In this document: positions 24,100 to 34,134 of the stretch, piece by piece | Layout of the letters: every line of letters begins with the position of its first letter | Position numbering within the stretch: position 1 is the first letter of the stretch | Assembly: GCA_008973525.1 (NCBI GenBank) | Contig: WACJ01000119.1 | Location: 372,001-436,000 of the forward strand | Direction of reading: 5' to 3' | Length of the DNA stretch: 64,000 nucleotides | Source: Stenopsyche tienmushanensis | Taxonomy: Eukaryota > Arthropoda > Insecta > Trichoptera > Stenopsychidae | The notes under the pieces: model-generated | The model's input: the letters and a program-made list of their open reading frames with translations, nothing else | What the model was told of the DNA's origin: nothing | Database searches by the model: none | Position numbers and translations under genes: made by a program

Positions 24100-26820
24100 C
24101 AAATGTACTACAAACCTCAGACATTATTTTTTATATATATTGAATAAGAAACTATAATTGAATACACAGTCATAATTTCATTAAAATTATAGATTGATCA
24201 CCCGAACCGCAACAAACAGTGTTTTTTTTTCAGGATTGTAAATATCCTATTTACAAATTCAGAAATTATACATCTCAATCATTGAATTGTGTGAGTTAAA
24301 CTTCCCATAATATTATCACTATTAATTTATAAATTATATTAAGACCAAGATCAGTCGCTCATTTGAGCAAGTATTCGTACACACACAGGAGGTATACAGT
24401 TGCGAAAAGCAAACATAGTAAGCCAAATGTAAATCTTTGATACAAATTAACAGTGGCCTAATATTTGCAGTGTTGGAGCATTTAATTAATGCTCTCCTTT
24501 CCCAAATAATATTCCGATTTGACTACATTATGGGCGGTTCATTTTAAAACGTTTTCTTAATTAAAATAATTGCAGTTTAGTCGGTTTTTAATATTTGAAT
24601 TTCGACCTGAATAACTCGACTTTGACCTAATAATAGCGTTGAATATAGAGATGAATGTTTTATATTCAGATCGGATTTTATCATTCATTTTGGGATTTCT
24701 CAATATGAACCTTGAACAAATCTGAACTTGAGTAATTTTCCTATAATGATAGTTTTTATATATATACAGTCGTGTTATTTGATATATACCGGCTTAAATG
24801 AGGGTGGAATTAATGGGGTCGAATTAAATCAATAGCGATTCATTAATTTTCCATTAAAACTAAACTCAATTTCATTCCACCCCAAATAAAATAGGGATAT
24901 AAAGGCACCGTAATTATTGTTGTTGTAGTCGGGTTCATATTTAGAGAAAACATTTCGCAGCGATATTTCATTTTTTCTACCATTTTTCTAGGGCAAAATA
25001 CATAAAGACGAAAGTAGGAGATGAGCCTTTTCCATTATATGGAAATGGAAGTAAGCCGCATCAGAACAGAGGACTGAACAAAAGTAAAATCTCCATTCAA
25101 TGCCATTGCTATCGGAAAAGAGATGAGTTTTTCGATTCGCCGGGAAATAATATCCAGAAAAATATCGTCCCTACGAAGGACCTCCCGCTCATTAGATCTA
25201 AAGGGAAAATATTTGCGATTAAAGCGCGCCAAGAAAATAGTACAAAATGGCTTTTGTGCGTTCGAATCAAACCCCGCTTGTATTAAATGATAAAAAAATG
25301 TTTTCTCACAAATTAAGACATCCCCGTCGCTCCGTCTCCGGCACAAAAGTCCTCCCCTTTATATCTTCGACGAGGATCTAAAAATCCTGGAGTGGGTAAT
25401 CCTTTGAATGAACCTCAAAGGCAAACTGCTTTACTTAACGTTGTTTACCCGCCGAAAACCTGAGACGCATCTAAAATGAAAAGGTCATTTCTCGGCGGAA
25501 AGGTGGACGAGTAAAAGGATTATGGAAGATGCCAAGTCGGGGAGGGTGTCTTACAATATGGACGAACACTACACAAATGAAATTTTAATGTACAGGATGC
25601 CCTCCAAAGAAAAATAAAGAGAGATTTTAAATTAACATTTTCATGGCAGAGCTTTGACGCTTTCATACAATGCTCGATGTGGAATTTTTTTTAGGCATTT
25701 TTACGCCCTATCTGCACGACAAGGACAATATGCAAACAATTGTTTGGCAGATACCCCTCTCTGACGATTGCCGATTTTGCGAACCCCGTTTCGATGCCTT
25801 CGCCGCTGTCAATGTTTCCGACTGTGGCTTTATTCGGTCGCGATGACCGCACCTCTGGGTCATTAGACGCGCGGAGCGCATCGCATCATTTTCCTTGATG
25901 ACGGTCCCGGTTAATCGTTGAACAGGTTGTCTTTCTATTTAAAAATATTAACTTTCTAGAATATCATGTAGCGTGGAAATACTGCGTGTTTTTTTTCTAC
26001 AAAAATAATTTAAATTTCTGCCGTTTAATATTAATTGCGGTCCTTAAAGCAGGTCGATTTTAATGTTAAAGCTTTGCGCCCACTGGATATCTTACGCAAA
26101 CGGTAGGAGCAAACATGTGTCTGTGATAACCGGTGTAAACAGGTCACAGTCCGGCACGATGGTAAGTGGTGGGTGCTAAAAAAAAAGACCACATGAGACG
26201 GCAAAGGGACCAACGCAACCATAATGTTTTTCATCCAAGGCGGAGATCAGTTAGTGAACCAATAATATGCATTCAACGTTTAAATTCTACTTCTTGCCTT
26301 CGTAATCCAAATTTACTGTGATAATCAATAGTTAACTTGGGCAGGTCCGCTGCCTGGCAATAATAATGAAAATATCATTTATGAGAAATGATATTTTTGC
26401 CACCCATTTATTGATCCCGTTTTAAAATTCTGTTTTCGTACATAGATTTGATAAAATACTACATTTAGCGCGTTCCCGCGGAAACACACAAATTATTGTG
26501 TTAATTAATTTTAGCTCTATGGTAATTCTCCGGGGCCCTCCTATATTAATTTCTCCCAGTTGAGAAAATTATTCAGCTCGCTTTATTCAGCATAATCTAT
26601 CTGATAAATATGACTTTAAAAATTGAGACAAGTTGTACGACAGTAATATTTTAAATTTGTGCGCCATCCTCTGGGAGCGTACTTTGTCAAAGTTTATTCT
26701 CATTTTTCTGATATTTTATGATTAAGTCTGCAATTGTGTGCACTATGTCTGTAGTTTATATGATAAAATCAAAATTATTATAAAACTATCTCTCTAAAGA
26801 ATAATTTATTTGGAATTTGA
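24100..26820. other. unassigned stretch
   Basis: No supported gene. The reverse ORF 25035-25346 (103 codons) has no recognisable domain. 25730-25920 is locally GC-rich and apparently unique. A 12-bp-stem hairpin lies at 26369-26397. Confidence 0.4.
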
Positions 26821-26825
26821 TATAG

Positions 26826-26900
26826 TAGCATGGGCGAAATGTCATTTTACCTCGAGAGCGCTCTCGCTCCACCACGTTACACTGGTGTCAGAAGTGAGAT
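26826..26900 (+). mobile_element. LTR 3' end with tRNA-Leu-type primer-binding site
   Basis: An LTR-like end (CCACGTTACA) is followed by TGGTGTCAGAAGTGAGAT at 26883-26900. The interior of the retrotransposon does not follow, so this is a scrap 220 bp upstream of the first visible coding exon. Confidence 0.5.
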
Positions 26901-27119
26901 CCCACTACAGTACGCTAAATTAAATCTCAAAAACTCTTTTATCATTCATTAATTGCTGGACCTGATTATAAATTGTACATGGTGATATAATAATAATTCA
27001 GTATTGGCATGTTTCTCTAGGATTGCATGATACGTATTATAAGTGTATTGTTTTAAGTATTACTATTAAATTACTTGCGTATTTGTATTAAAATATATTT
27101 TTTTGTATTTTGTGTACAG

Positions 27120-27328
27120 GACGATGACAGCTATATGCTTCGTTTGCAACCTGCCCATATTATCACACCAGGTAGGACTGGTGTGGTCCGGAGGGAACGG
27201 TTGGGACGATATGGTTCGAGAACAGCTAGAAGAAAGTACTCTGAGACAAAGGTTAGGTGGAAGAAGAGACTCATCGGCGCAAGTCTGCTGCGTCTCACCA
27301 CCGAGAGATTCTTCGCCACCAAGACCAG
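27120..27328 (+). CDS. rad: radish-like gene, exon A (partial gene)
   Basis: This is an internal exon, 209 nt. It is bounded by a T-rich tract ending TGTGTACAG and by donor GTAAAT at 27329. It enters with the last base of a split codon and leaves with one base, which joins the next exon as Gly. It encodes about 69 residues: a start with TMTAICFVCNLPI (a C-x2-C pair), GNGWDDMVREQLEES, GGRRDSSAQ (a PKA-type site) and a Pro-rich end. ATG at 27124 is in frame and could start an isoform if the upstream exon is untranslated. The frame is chosen because only it joins the 569-codon exon in phase. The gene assignment rests on the downstream exons. Confidence 0.75.
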
Positions 27329-27719
27329 GTAAATTATATTATTAAATTTGTGCATTTAAATCATCTATTACTCCATGGAAAATAACTTTATTTAAACGGT
27401 AAAATCTAGAGCTTAATCGTTCCAGCGCAAAACTATTCATTAAAAACTTGGTCGCTTGAAGGAAAATTTTATGAAGCAATTTGTTCCGAGGAAATCCCAC
27501 TCGAGACTGGCTGTCTTGGCAGTTAAATAAATAAAAAGACTCGGGCTCTCTCGCAATGCAGTCACTAAAGCGAAATGAAGCAGTTGTAAACTGAACGAAA
27601 TAACGTAAAAATGTCAAGCGACAAATGAGATATCATAAAAGACGCTGAGTAAAGATAATGAATACGTTTAACTTTATTTACGCATTTTTTATTTAATGCT
27701 GGAATGTGATTTTCCGCAG

Positions 27720-29426
27720 GTGCTCAGAGGAGGAGAAGATCGTCCCTTGCGCAGCTCACTGACATCTTGAGGGAATGGGGAGGAGGACCAAAAGCGAAAG
27801 CGAACAAGGCTCCACTCTGCAGGCGCGAAACATTGGCAGACTTGGCACGGTCCCTTCCCTGGGGACGCCAGACGACGACGGACAGCTCCTCTATCCAAAC
27901 TCCGACCGCCAATATTTCGATGCTGCGCAAGAGGAGGGAGTCAAGCGCCGACTCGGGGATCAAGTCGATGGTCTCAAAGTCGAGGCGGGACTCGCAGCAG
28001 ACGGATATATCGGCGTTCAGATCGGATCTGGCGAAGCTCTGGACCAGAAAGGAGAGCACGACCATCATCTACGCTCGGGATCCCAAGGACAGAGAGAAAG
28101 ATAGAGAGAAGATGAGGCGCGGCTCGGGCGACTCGTCGCGCAGCGGGAGGAGGGACTCCCGGGACGAAAGATGCAGGCGCGACAGCGGAGACAGCTTCAA
28201 AAGCGGTCGCCGAGACTCCACAGTGACGACTCCTCCCCCTCCCAAGATCGTCGGCGCCCAGAAGAAGCGAAGGGATTCCAGAACGGTGGGCGATATGCAA
28301 CACTTTAGAGAGCGCTCTACGATAGATTCGATCGTTCCCGTCAACAGTTCCCTCGGCAACAGCCTGAGTCCAACGCCGGGTCCGTCCTTCTCGATCCAGA
28401 CGGCGGCCGGCCCGTCGTTCACGATCCAGCCCGCGGGACCTTCGATATCGCTTCAGCCCAGTTCCGGACCGTCGGTCACCCTTCAACCGGGCAGCGGACC
28501 TTCGATCCCGCCGCAACCACCGTCGACCCCCAACATCACCGTCGTTACCGTTCACGCCCTGCCCGTCAAAGTTTCCACCAGCGACAGCAGCTGTCAGGCC
28601 CTTCCGCCTCCGACGATAATCACGTCGAGTGTCACGCCTCCCCCGGCTTCCCCAACGGCGCCATCGACCCAAGCGACCACCCCTACGAGACCCCACCCCT
28701 TACTGTCCAGCAGGAGAGACTCGACTACGCAATGCGGCCACAGACTGAACCGTCGAGACTCTCGCTCCCACGCAAGCCCCGACCGCTCTAGCAAGATGAG
28801 TCGACTACAACGCCAAGCGACGACATACGACGAGAGCTGTCTCCCACCCGGAACATGGGGACGCCGCGGGAGTCAACCGACCCTCAGCCCGGACGTAGAC
28901 GAATCCGGCAGAAAAGCGAGAAGAGACAGCCTCAGTCCCGATTCGGCGTCCCGAAGCAGGCGCGACTCCAGAACGCACCTCAGTCCGGACAGGAGCATGG
29001 AAAGAGACCTTAGTCCGGTGGCTAGAAATCGTCGAGCACGCCTTCGAAAACAATCGACCTCCATAGCGGGAAATCGAACTCCCATTCCCGGACAGCCTAG
29101 ATCTCCAGATTCGAGCAGCTGCAACTCGAGCCGCGATCCGAGCCCCTGCAACAGAGCCCCTCCTCCTCCACCACCACAAGAACACAGGCCGGCCATCAGA
29201 AGACAGTCGACCACCGAAGAGATCCTGATAGCCAGGGGCTTCAGAAGACAGAGCACGACCGACGAGATGATCCGATGTAGAAATTTCAGACGGCAGAGCT
29301 CGCAGAGCGACGACTATTGCCGGTACCGCGGAAGGAGAGACTCCTGCGCCCAGATCACGGACGGGACCATAGGGACGATGACCGTCGAGACGACGAGCAC
29401 CTTCTTCGACTCCAGCACCCAAACCG
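27720..29426 (+). CDS. rad: radish-like gene, exon B: disordered PKA-site-rich region
   Basis: This is a large GC-rich exon, 1707 nt, acceptor TTTTCCGCAG and donor GTGAGT at 29427, open throughout in one frame. It encodes about 569 residues. It opens RRRRSSLAQLTDILREWGGG and then becomes low-complexity Ser/Arg/Pro sequence. I count 18 R-R-x-S/T sites, mostly RRDS and RRQS. Other features are several SPD motifs, five GPS-x-x-x-Q repeats (about 28378-28512) and a Pro run near the end. Known biology: Drosophila Radish, required for anaesthesia-resistant memory, is described with 23 predicted PKA sites. If the donor is not used, the frame meets TAG three codons into the intron. Long antisense ORFs here are codon-bias shadows. 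Confidence 0.85.
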
Positions 29427-29435
29427 GTGAGTAGC

Positions 29436-30355
29436 CATTGTTATTCTGAATCAAACATAATTTTAACGCTCCAATCGAACGCATACACAATCACGGGTCG
29501 GGAGAAATTGGATTTTTATTAAAATGCGTAAAGGCAGCGAACGCTTCCCTTCGGGAAGCCATTAATCATCGTTCTGTGCAGGGCGAATTTCTTGCGTTTA
29601 CTTTTAGCAGGTATACTTTTATTTCACAACACGTTTTTCATCTTATCTTGTTCCACTTCCGAAAATGTAAATTAGGATACGGATACCCGTAAATATTGAA
29701 AGGTTACGGGTACTTAAGATAATAAGCGCTCTCATCTTATCAATTTTTGACGGGACAACGTGAATTAAATTATTCCCGAGTCAAACATTTTGAATTTTTA
29801 ATGGCCCTCCAAAGTGAAAAGGAATATTTTAAGGATCACATGAATGCACGTGCCTTCTTATATACATGTAGAAACACATAAATTAAAAACGCGTCAAATA
29901 TTCTGAATTATATTTTCGACATGTTTCTTTGTATTACAATATATTTCGTAAGGTTTTTGGACTAATTGGTACTCCATAATGTTGCTGAGCATAATAGGAT
30001 GAGGAGTGTGCATTCTGTTCGATATTGCTCCGATGGATTTCAAAGTGTACTCCATCAATACGTACTAATTGCTTGTTAAACGTATTAAGTGCATTACGAT
30101 ATCTTTCCATGTCAAGAAGCTATTATATACAGGCGTATTCAAATTATTAAAAGCATTTTTACAAAGACATTTTTATAGTATTTCCATTATAATTGGTTTT
30201 TATTGATTTCGTTCAATAGTATTTATATCAAACCCATTACATACTAGGAATAAAAAATATTTATTTTTTCAAGTTCTTAGTTGTTATTTTCAGTTATTAA
30301 CAGCTATTTTCATATGAAGTGTCCGATTTTTATTCCATCACCCAAAAAGAAAGGT
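29436..30355. other. AT-rich intronic stretch
   Basis: Nothing recognised. Confidence 0.4.
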
Positions 30356-30360
30356 TTCAA

Positions 30361-30600
30361 TATTTATGTGTCATAGACCTCCGCCACCAGCTCTTTTTGG
30401 ATCGTCTTTTGGATCCTCATCCAAGTCTTATCCCCCGTCACGATAGAGTTCAAAAAACTCCTTGCCTGGTGTAATGTAAATTCAATCAATAATGTAGATT
30501 TCCTACTTCTGACACCAATGTAACGTGTGTTAGTGAAAAGTTCCCTAACCCACTTCGTGACATGTTGTCGACTCATCACATCAAAACACTTGTTATACTT
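30361..30600 (-). pseudogene. short mariner chimera with primer-binding-site insert
   Basis: A single 71-codon reverse frame joins MSRQHVTKWVREL (transposase helix-turn-helix), an LTR end plus tRNA-Leu-type primer site (about 30502-30517), QARSFLNSIVTGDKTW (first catalytic Asp region) and ELVAEVYDT. About 100 residues normally between the two transposase parts are missing. Similar joins occur near 52940, 62875 and 41070. Confidence 0.55.
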
Positions 30601-31720
30601 AATTATTTCGTATCGTCACTGAAGAATTTGTTAAAAATTGAAACATTATTAATTTTAATACGTTTGCAGGCAAATATATATATTTTTTGTACGTAAATAT
30701 ATTCGAATTCGCAATGCTTAAATATCTCAGCGAGGCTGTTGTTTTATTTAATTTCTCTTTAAATATTAGATAATTTCATTATTGAACTTTAGTCTTCCAG
30801 GCTACTTTGCAAATCCTCTTATCCTTCTTTTCTTTGTTGATAAACCCACTCTTACAATTTTAATTTGGCCCCTTCGCGAAATATGGAATTATATTTAGAA
30901 TAAAGCTTTTTTCTAGGCGTCTCGATTTAATTTATGCCCTGCCATATTTCTTTTCAAATTAAAGGCTTCGAAATTAAATTACGCCCGAAAATCTCACCGC
31001 CCAAATTCATCGCGAATAAAAATCTTAAAAAACGCTAATTTTTTTAAATTGAACAACAGCCGAATTGTTGTTTTTGTTCGATTTTTTAATAAAATATACG
31101 GTTTTTAAAAATCAACATTAGTAGGAGATAGCCTGGGAAATTTTGGCGTTTCGACACAAAAAATTCTTCCTTTATTAGGTCGTTTGTTTAGTTAAGCATG
31201 AGTGATGTTGGACGTCCATTGCAACACATTGCTGTGATAAATTACACCAAAGCACGATGGAATTATGTGACCTCACGAGTCGTACGTCATGTCAGGAGGA
31301 AGTCTTGTCTCCTTCGTCATTATGGGGCAGTTTGTCACTGTCACTGTCGGGAAGACCGCTCTGGAATTGCATGCTTTTTAATTAATTCCAGTGGCGACAA
31401 CAGGTGACGCCGCCAAAACAGGAAACTCGAAGCTGATCATGTGATGTAACGTGATAAATCCTATGTTTTTTTTTTGCACAAGGCTTCCTCTACAAGGCTA
31501 TATGGATATTTTTTAATCAGAACAGAAACTTTCTAGTTCATTTAAAACTCCCAAGTATACGGCTCAGGTCGTACTTCGTCCAATATCTAAGTTTTCTCAT
31601 CAGTGCTTTTAACTTAATAAATAAAAGATTGCTTGGGTAATTACGTATAGGCCATTAAAATTTAGTCCTCATCAATAATGTTATTTGTTGCTTTATTAAA
31701 AGCCTCATCGCCTAACGGTT
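30601..31720. other. AT-rich intronic stretch
   Basis: Nothing recognised. Repeat H copy 3 follows at 31721-31775. Confidence 0.4.
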
Positions 31721-31782
31721 TGATGAGTATGCACGCAAATGCTGCGAGCAGTGTTCCATAGCGCACTATTTTTTAGCTATTG

Positions 31783-32800
31783 TATGCTAGTATCATAGAC
31801 ATCTGCCGCTTTTTTTGGTTTATCTTTTAAATTCTTGGGTGTAGTAACATATTCACATCTCATCCCCCGTCACGATAGAGTTCAGAAAAAGCTTCTTCCT
31901 CTTGTTCCGGGTGGGTGTTAGACTCTACGATGCTCGCTAATAAAACCAGAGAAAAGGGGAATAACCCTACGCCCGTGGGCAACGGTCAAACCTCTGGGTA
32001 ATGATGTAAAATAAAGGTCCTGCGCAAGCAGACTCGTCAATTTGCTCATAAAAAGCTGCTGGGGGGAGCATAGCTAACATGAGTTGGGTACACAGCTTAC
32101 CCTGTGCTAAAATAGTATCCGTCCAAGGCGCATTTGGCTTCGAAACTATGGCTGGCTACCTAGTCTCTGTAGCCAAGAGGTCCAGAAAAATGAACCCTTG
32201 TGCCCCGTCAGGAACTGGGAAGCCCAATGATCGCAGGTAACCATCCCTGCAAGGACAGGGAGGCTGTCCGTAACAGTTATTCTGTACGCTCCAGTGATTC
32301 TTAGTAGTGGCTGCCGTTGTACAATATTTAGGACTCGTCTTGCCGTCTTATCTCTTCCACGATGTCCAAACCTGTCCACCCATGCTCCTGCTCCGTATGT
32401 AGCAATTCTCTCGTATATGGCTTCACAGGCAATCCTTAGCAGAAGGAATAGACACCTGGATGCTCTGCGCATTGCGTTTTCATGGGATCAAAAGACCAAT
32501 GAAAAACACTCTCTGTGTGGCTATTCCTGGGTCACCCAGACCAGATCACATAGTGGCGCCGGTAATGGGGTCGAATATAAAGACCTTGAACACCTCTAAT
32601 TTATTGCCTGTCGGTTTGCATTCTCCCTCTTATGCAAAACTTAATCTGGGCACCCATCTCGTACACAACTTCTTGTAAGTAAGTTTTTCCGATACGATAT
32701 CATTGAGGAAACTTCAAAAAATGCCTCCCAATTGTCTCCCACGTCTTGTCTCGTTACGAGTACTAGTACAGATTTCCCACTTCTGACACCAATGTAGAGT
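31783..32800 (-). mobile_element. chimeric mariner/LINE/LTR element
   Basis: The order of blocks is: TGTATGCTAGTATCATAGAC word, mariner catalytic scrap (31825-31895), LINE block B (31905-32130), R1-like RT piece (32140-32470), a segment shared with 16610-16745, an ACAACTTCTTGTAA block, primer site (32775-32791) and LTR end. 52140-53000 has the same start, block B, ACAACTTCTTGTAA block, primer site and LTR end in the same order. Confidence 0.55.
32140..32472 (-). pseudogene. R1-like LINE reverse transcriptase fragment
   Basis: The - frame reads EAIYERIATYGAGAWVDRFG, ARRVLNIVQRQPLLRITGAY and TDSLPVLAGM. This is the thumb/connection region typical of R1-clade LINE ORF2, where nearby copies read VQRRSAISVAAAYRTV. 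It is cut at both ends. Confidence 0.75.
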
Positions 32801-33010
32801 GAGTCAGTGGAGGGTTTGATTGCACCCAAGCGTTACCTTTACCGAGTTGTGGTACTTCTCTGAACAACCTAACACATGGGATCAAACAAATTGACCGTAG
32901 GATCCACTTCTACGCGCCAGGTGCACCAACTTCGAAACAAAAAATCTTCCGGCCTCAGAAGCCGTTGTAACCTTACTTTCTGCATGATATGCGTAAATGC
33001 GTATTCATCG
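32793..33010 (-). mobile_element. LTR 3' end (family L2) and mariner 5' block
   Basis: TGTAGAGTGAGTCAGTGGAG onward, in reverse, is the LTR end that precedes the primer-binding site. It shares the GTTACCTTTACCGAGTTG stretch with 62925-62950. From about 32880 it passes into the dispersed block seen at 6540-6660 and 10030-10135. Confidence 0.45.
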
Positions 33011-33169
33011 AGAAACATGATCAGGAAGACTCTTTTTGTATGCAAATGTTTTTTTCTAGCTTCATTTCAATTGTTGAAATTTCATCGTAAGTAATGTAAT
33101 AAACTGACTGTTAACCGAAAAGTTTATAGGCCATTAGCAGAAAATTGGCATATGGTGGATTCCACATAT

Positions 33170-33420
33170 TTAACTTTTATGGTATCTTTCTCGAGAACAA
33201 ATTATTAGAAGTCTTAGTTTTTGTCGACGGGGAAAAGACGTGGATGTCCCAGAATCTAAAAGACAATCCAAATATAGTTGGCGGAAGCGTGCGACGACCT
33301 CTCCATCGAAAGAATTTACTGTGATTGAACAAAATGGCCGACAAACATGTGGGCCCAAACAAACTGACCGTTAAAATTTCTCCTACATACCAGGTATGCC
33401 AACTTTGAAACAAAACTACT
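33170..33420 (-). repeat. dispersed transposon fragment
   Basis: It shares the GGCCGACAAACATGTG-type block and the CCTCTCCATCGAAAGAATTT tract with 21730-21800 and 46430-46490. Overlapping short frames on the same strand are decayed. Confidence 0.4.
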
Positions 33421-33899
33421 AGCGGATATGTTGCCTTGAAAGAAGCGTTTATAAATGAATAATTAAATTATAAATATTAGAAATTAATATCACTAGGTTA
33501 GGTTACGTGGAATAAAATTAAATAACAGCAAAACAAATTTAAAAAAAAATGTATCTTTATTTTGTATGACAAATATCATATTTTTTAAATCGAATATTAA
33601 TTTGTGGCCATCCTATTTTATAACTTTAAGGCGAATATATTCAAACAATTAATCGATTAGTTAGAAATATACATTTAAACATTATTTTGTGCGTTATATG
33701 CGTTCCGCGCATAACTTTGAAACAGCTATATAAAATATATCTGAAATCGCATAAAAAAAGTTGATAAAAAAAAATGAAAACAATAAGGCATTTTTTTTGG
33801 TAACATTTAAAGGACGTCTTGCATCATTGGTAAAATTTTAAGGATGTCTGCCATCTGGCATCTCAAATGCCAGACATCCACTACAGAAATACTAATTAT

Positions 33900-34134
33900 T
33901 TTAATTACAAGATATGATGTCAACCGTGTTAAAAGGTAGTTTAGACAAAAACGCGTTAAAAGATTTCATTATGGTAGGAGCGGCCACGTCACTAAAATAG
34001 CTATAGCTCCGTAAGTAGTTGGAATTTTGAAAATTCCTTTGGAGAATGTATTTATAAAAGTCTAAACTTGCAAAAAATATGAAGAAAACAAAAACGATTT
34101 TTTTAAAAATCTACACCAGAATATAGGGCGTGGT
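33900..34134 (+). mobile_element. MITE family D, copy 2 (right part)
   Basis: It carries GATATGATGTCAACCGTGTT, ACAAAAACGCGTTAAA and TAGCTATAGCTCCGTAAGTA, as in 53660-53790. The left end is missing. Confidence 0.6.

Noticed and set aside
25035..25346. 103-codon reverse ORF
   Set aside because: No domain, no conserved motif and no splice or promoter context; consistent with chance in this length of DNA.
27075..27332. Alternative frame of exon A (DDDSYMLRLQPAHII...)
   Set aside because: Only the other + frame joins exon B in phase at the GT/AG borders; this frame would break the 569-codon run.
27974..28696. 240-codon antisense ORF across exon B
   Set aside because: The RRDS/Pro-rich codons of the sense strand lack stops in the complementary frame. 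The antisense product is Arg/Gly low-complexity with no domain and no splice context.
28805..29422. 205-codon antisense ORF across exon B
   Set aside because: Same codon-bias shadow effect; the sense frame has splice sites in phase with neighbouring exons.
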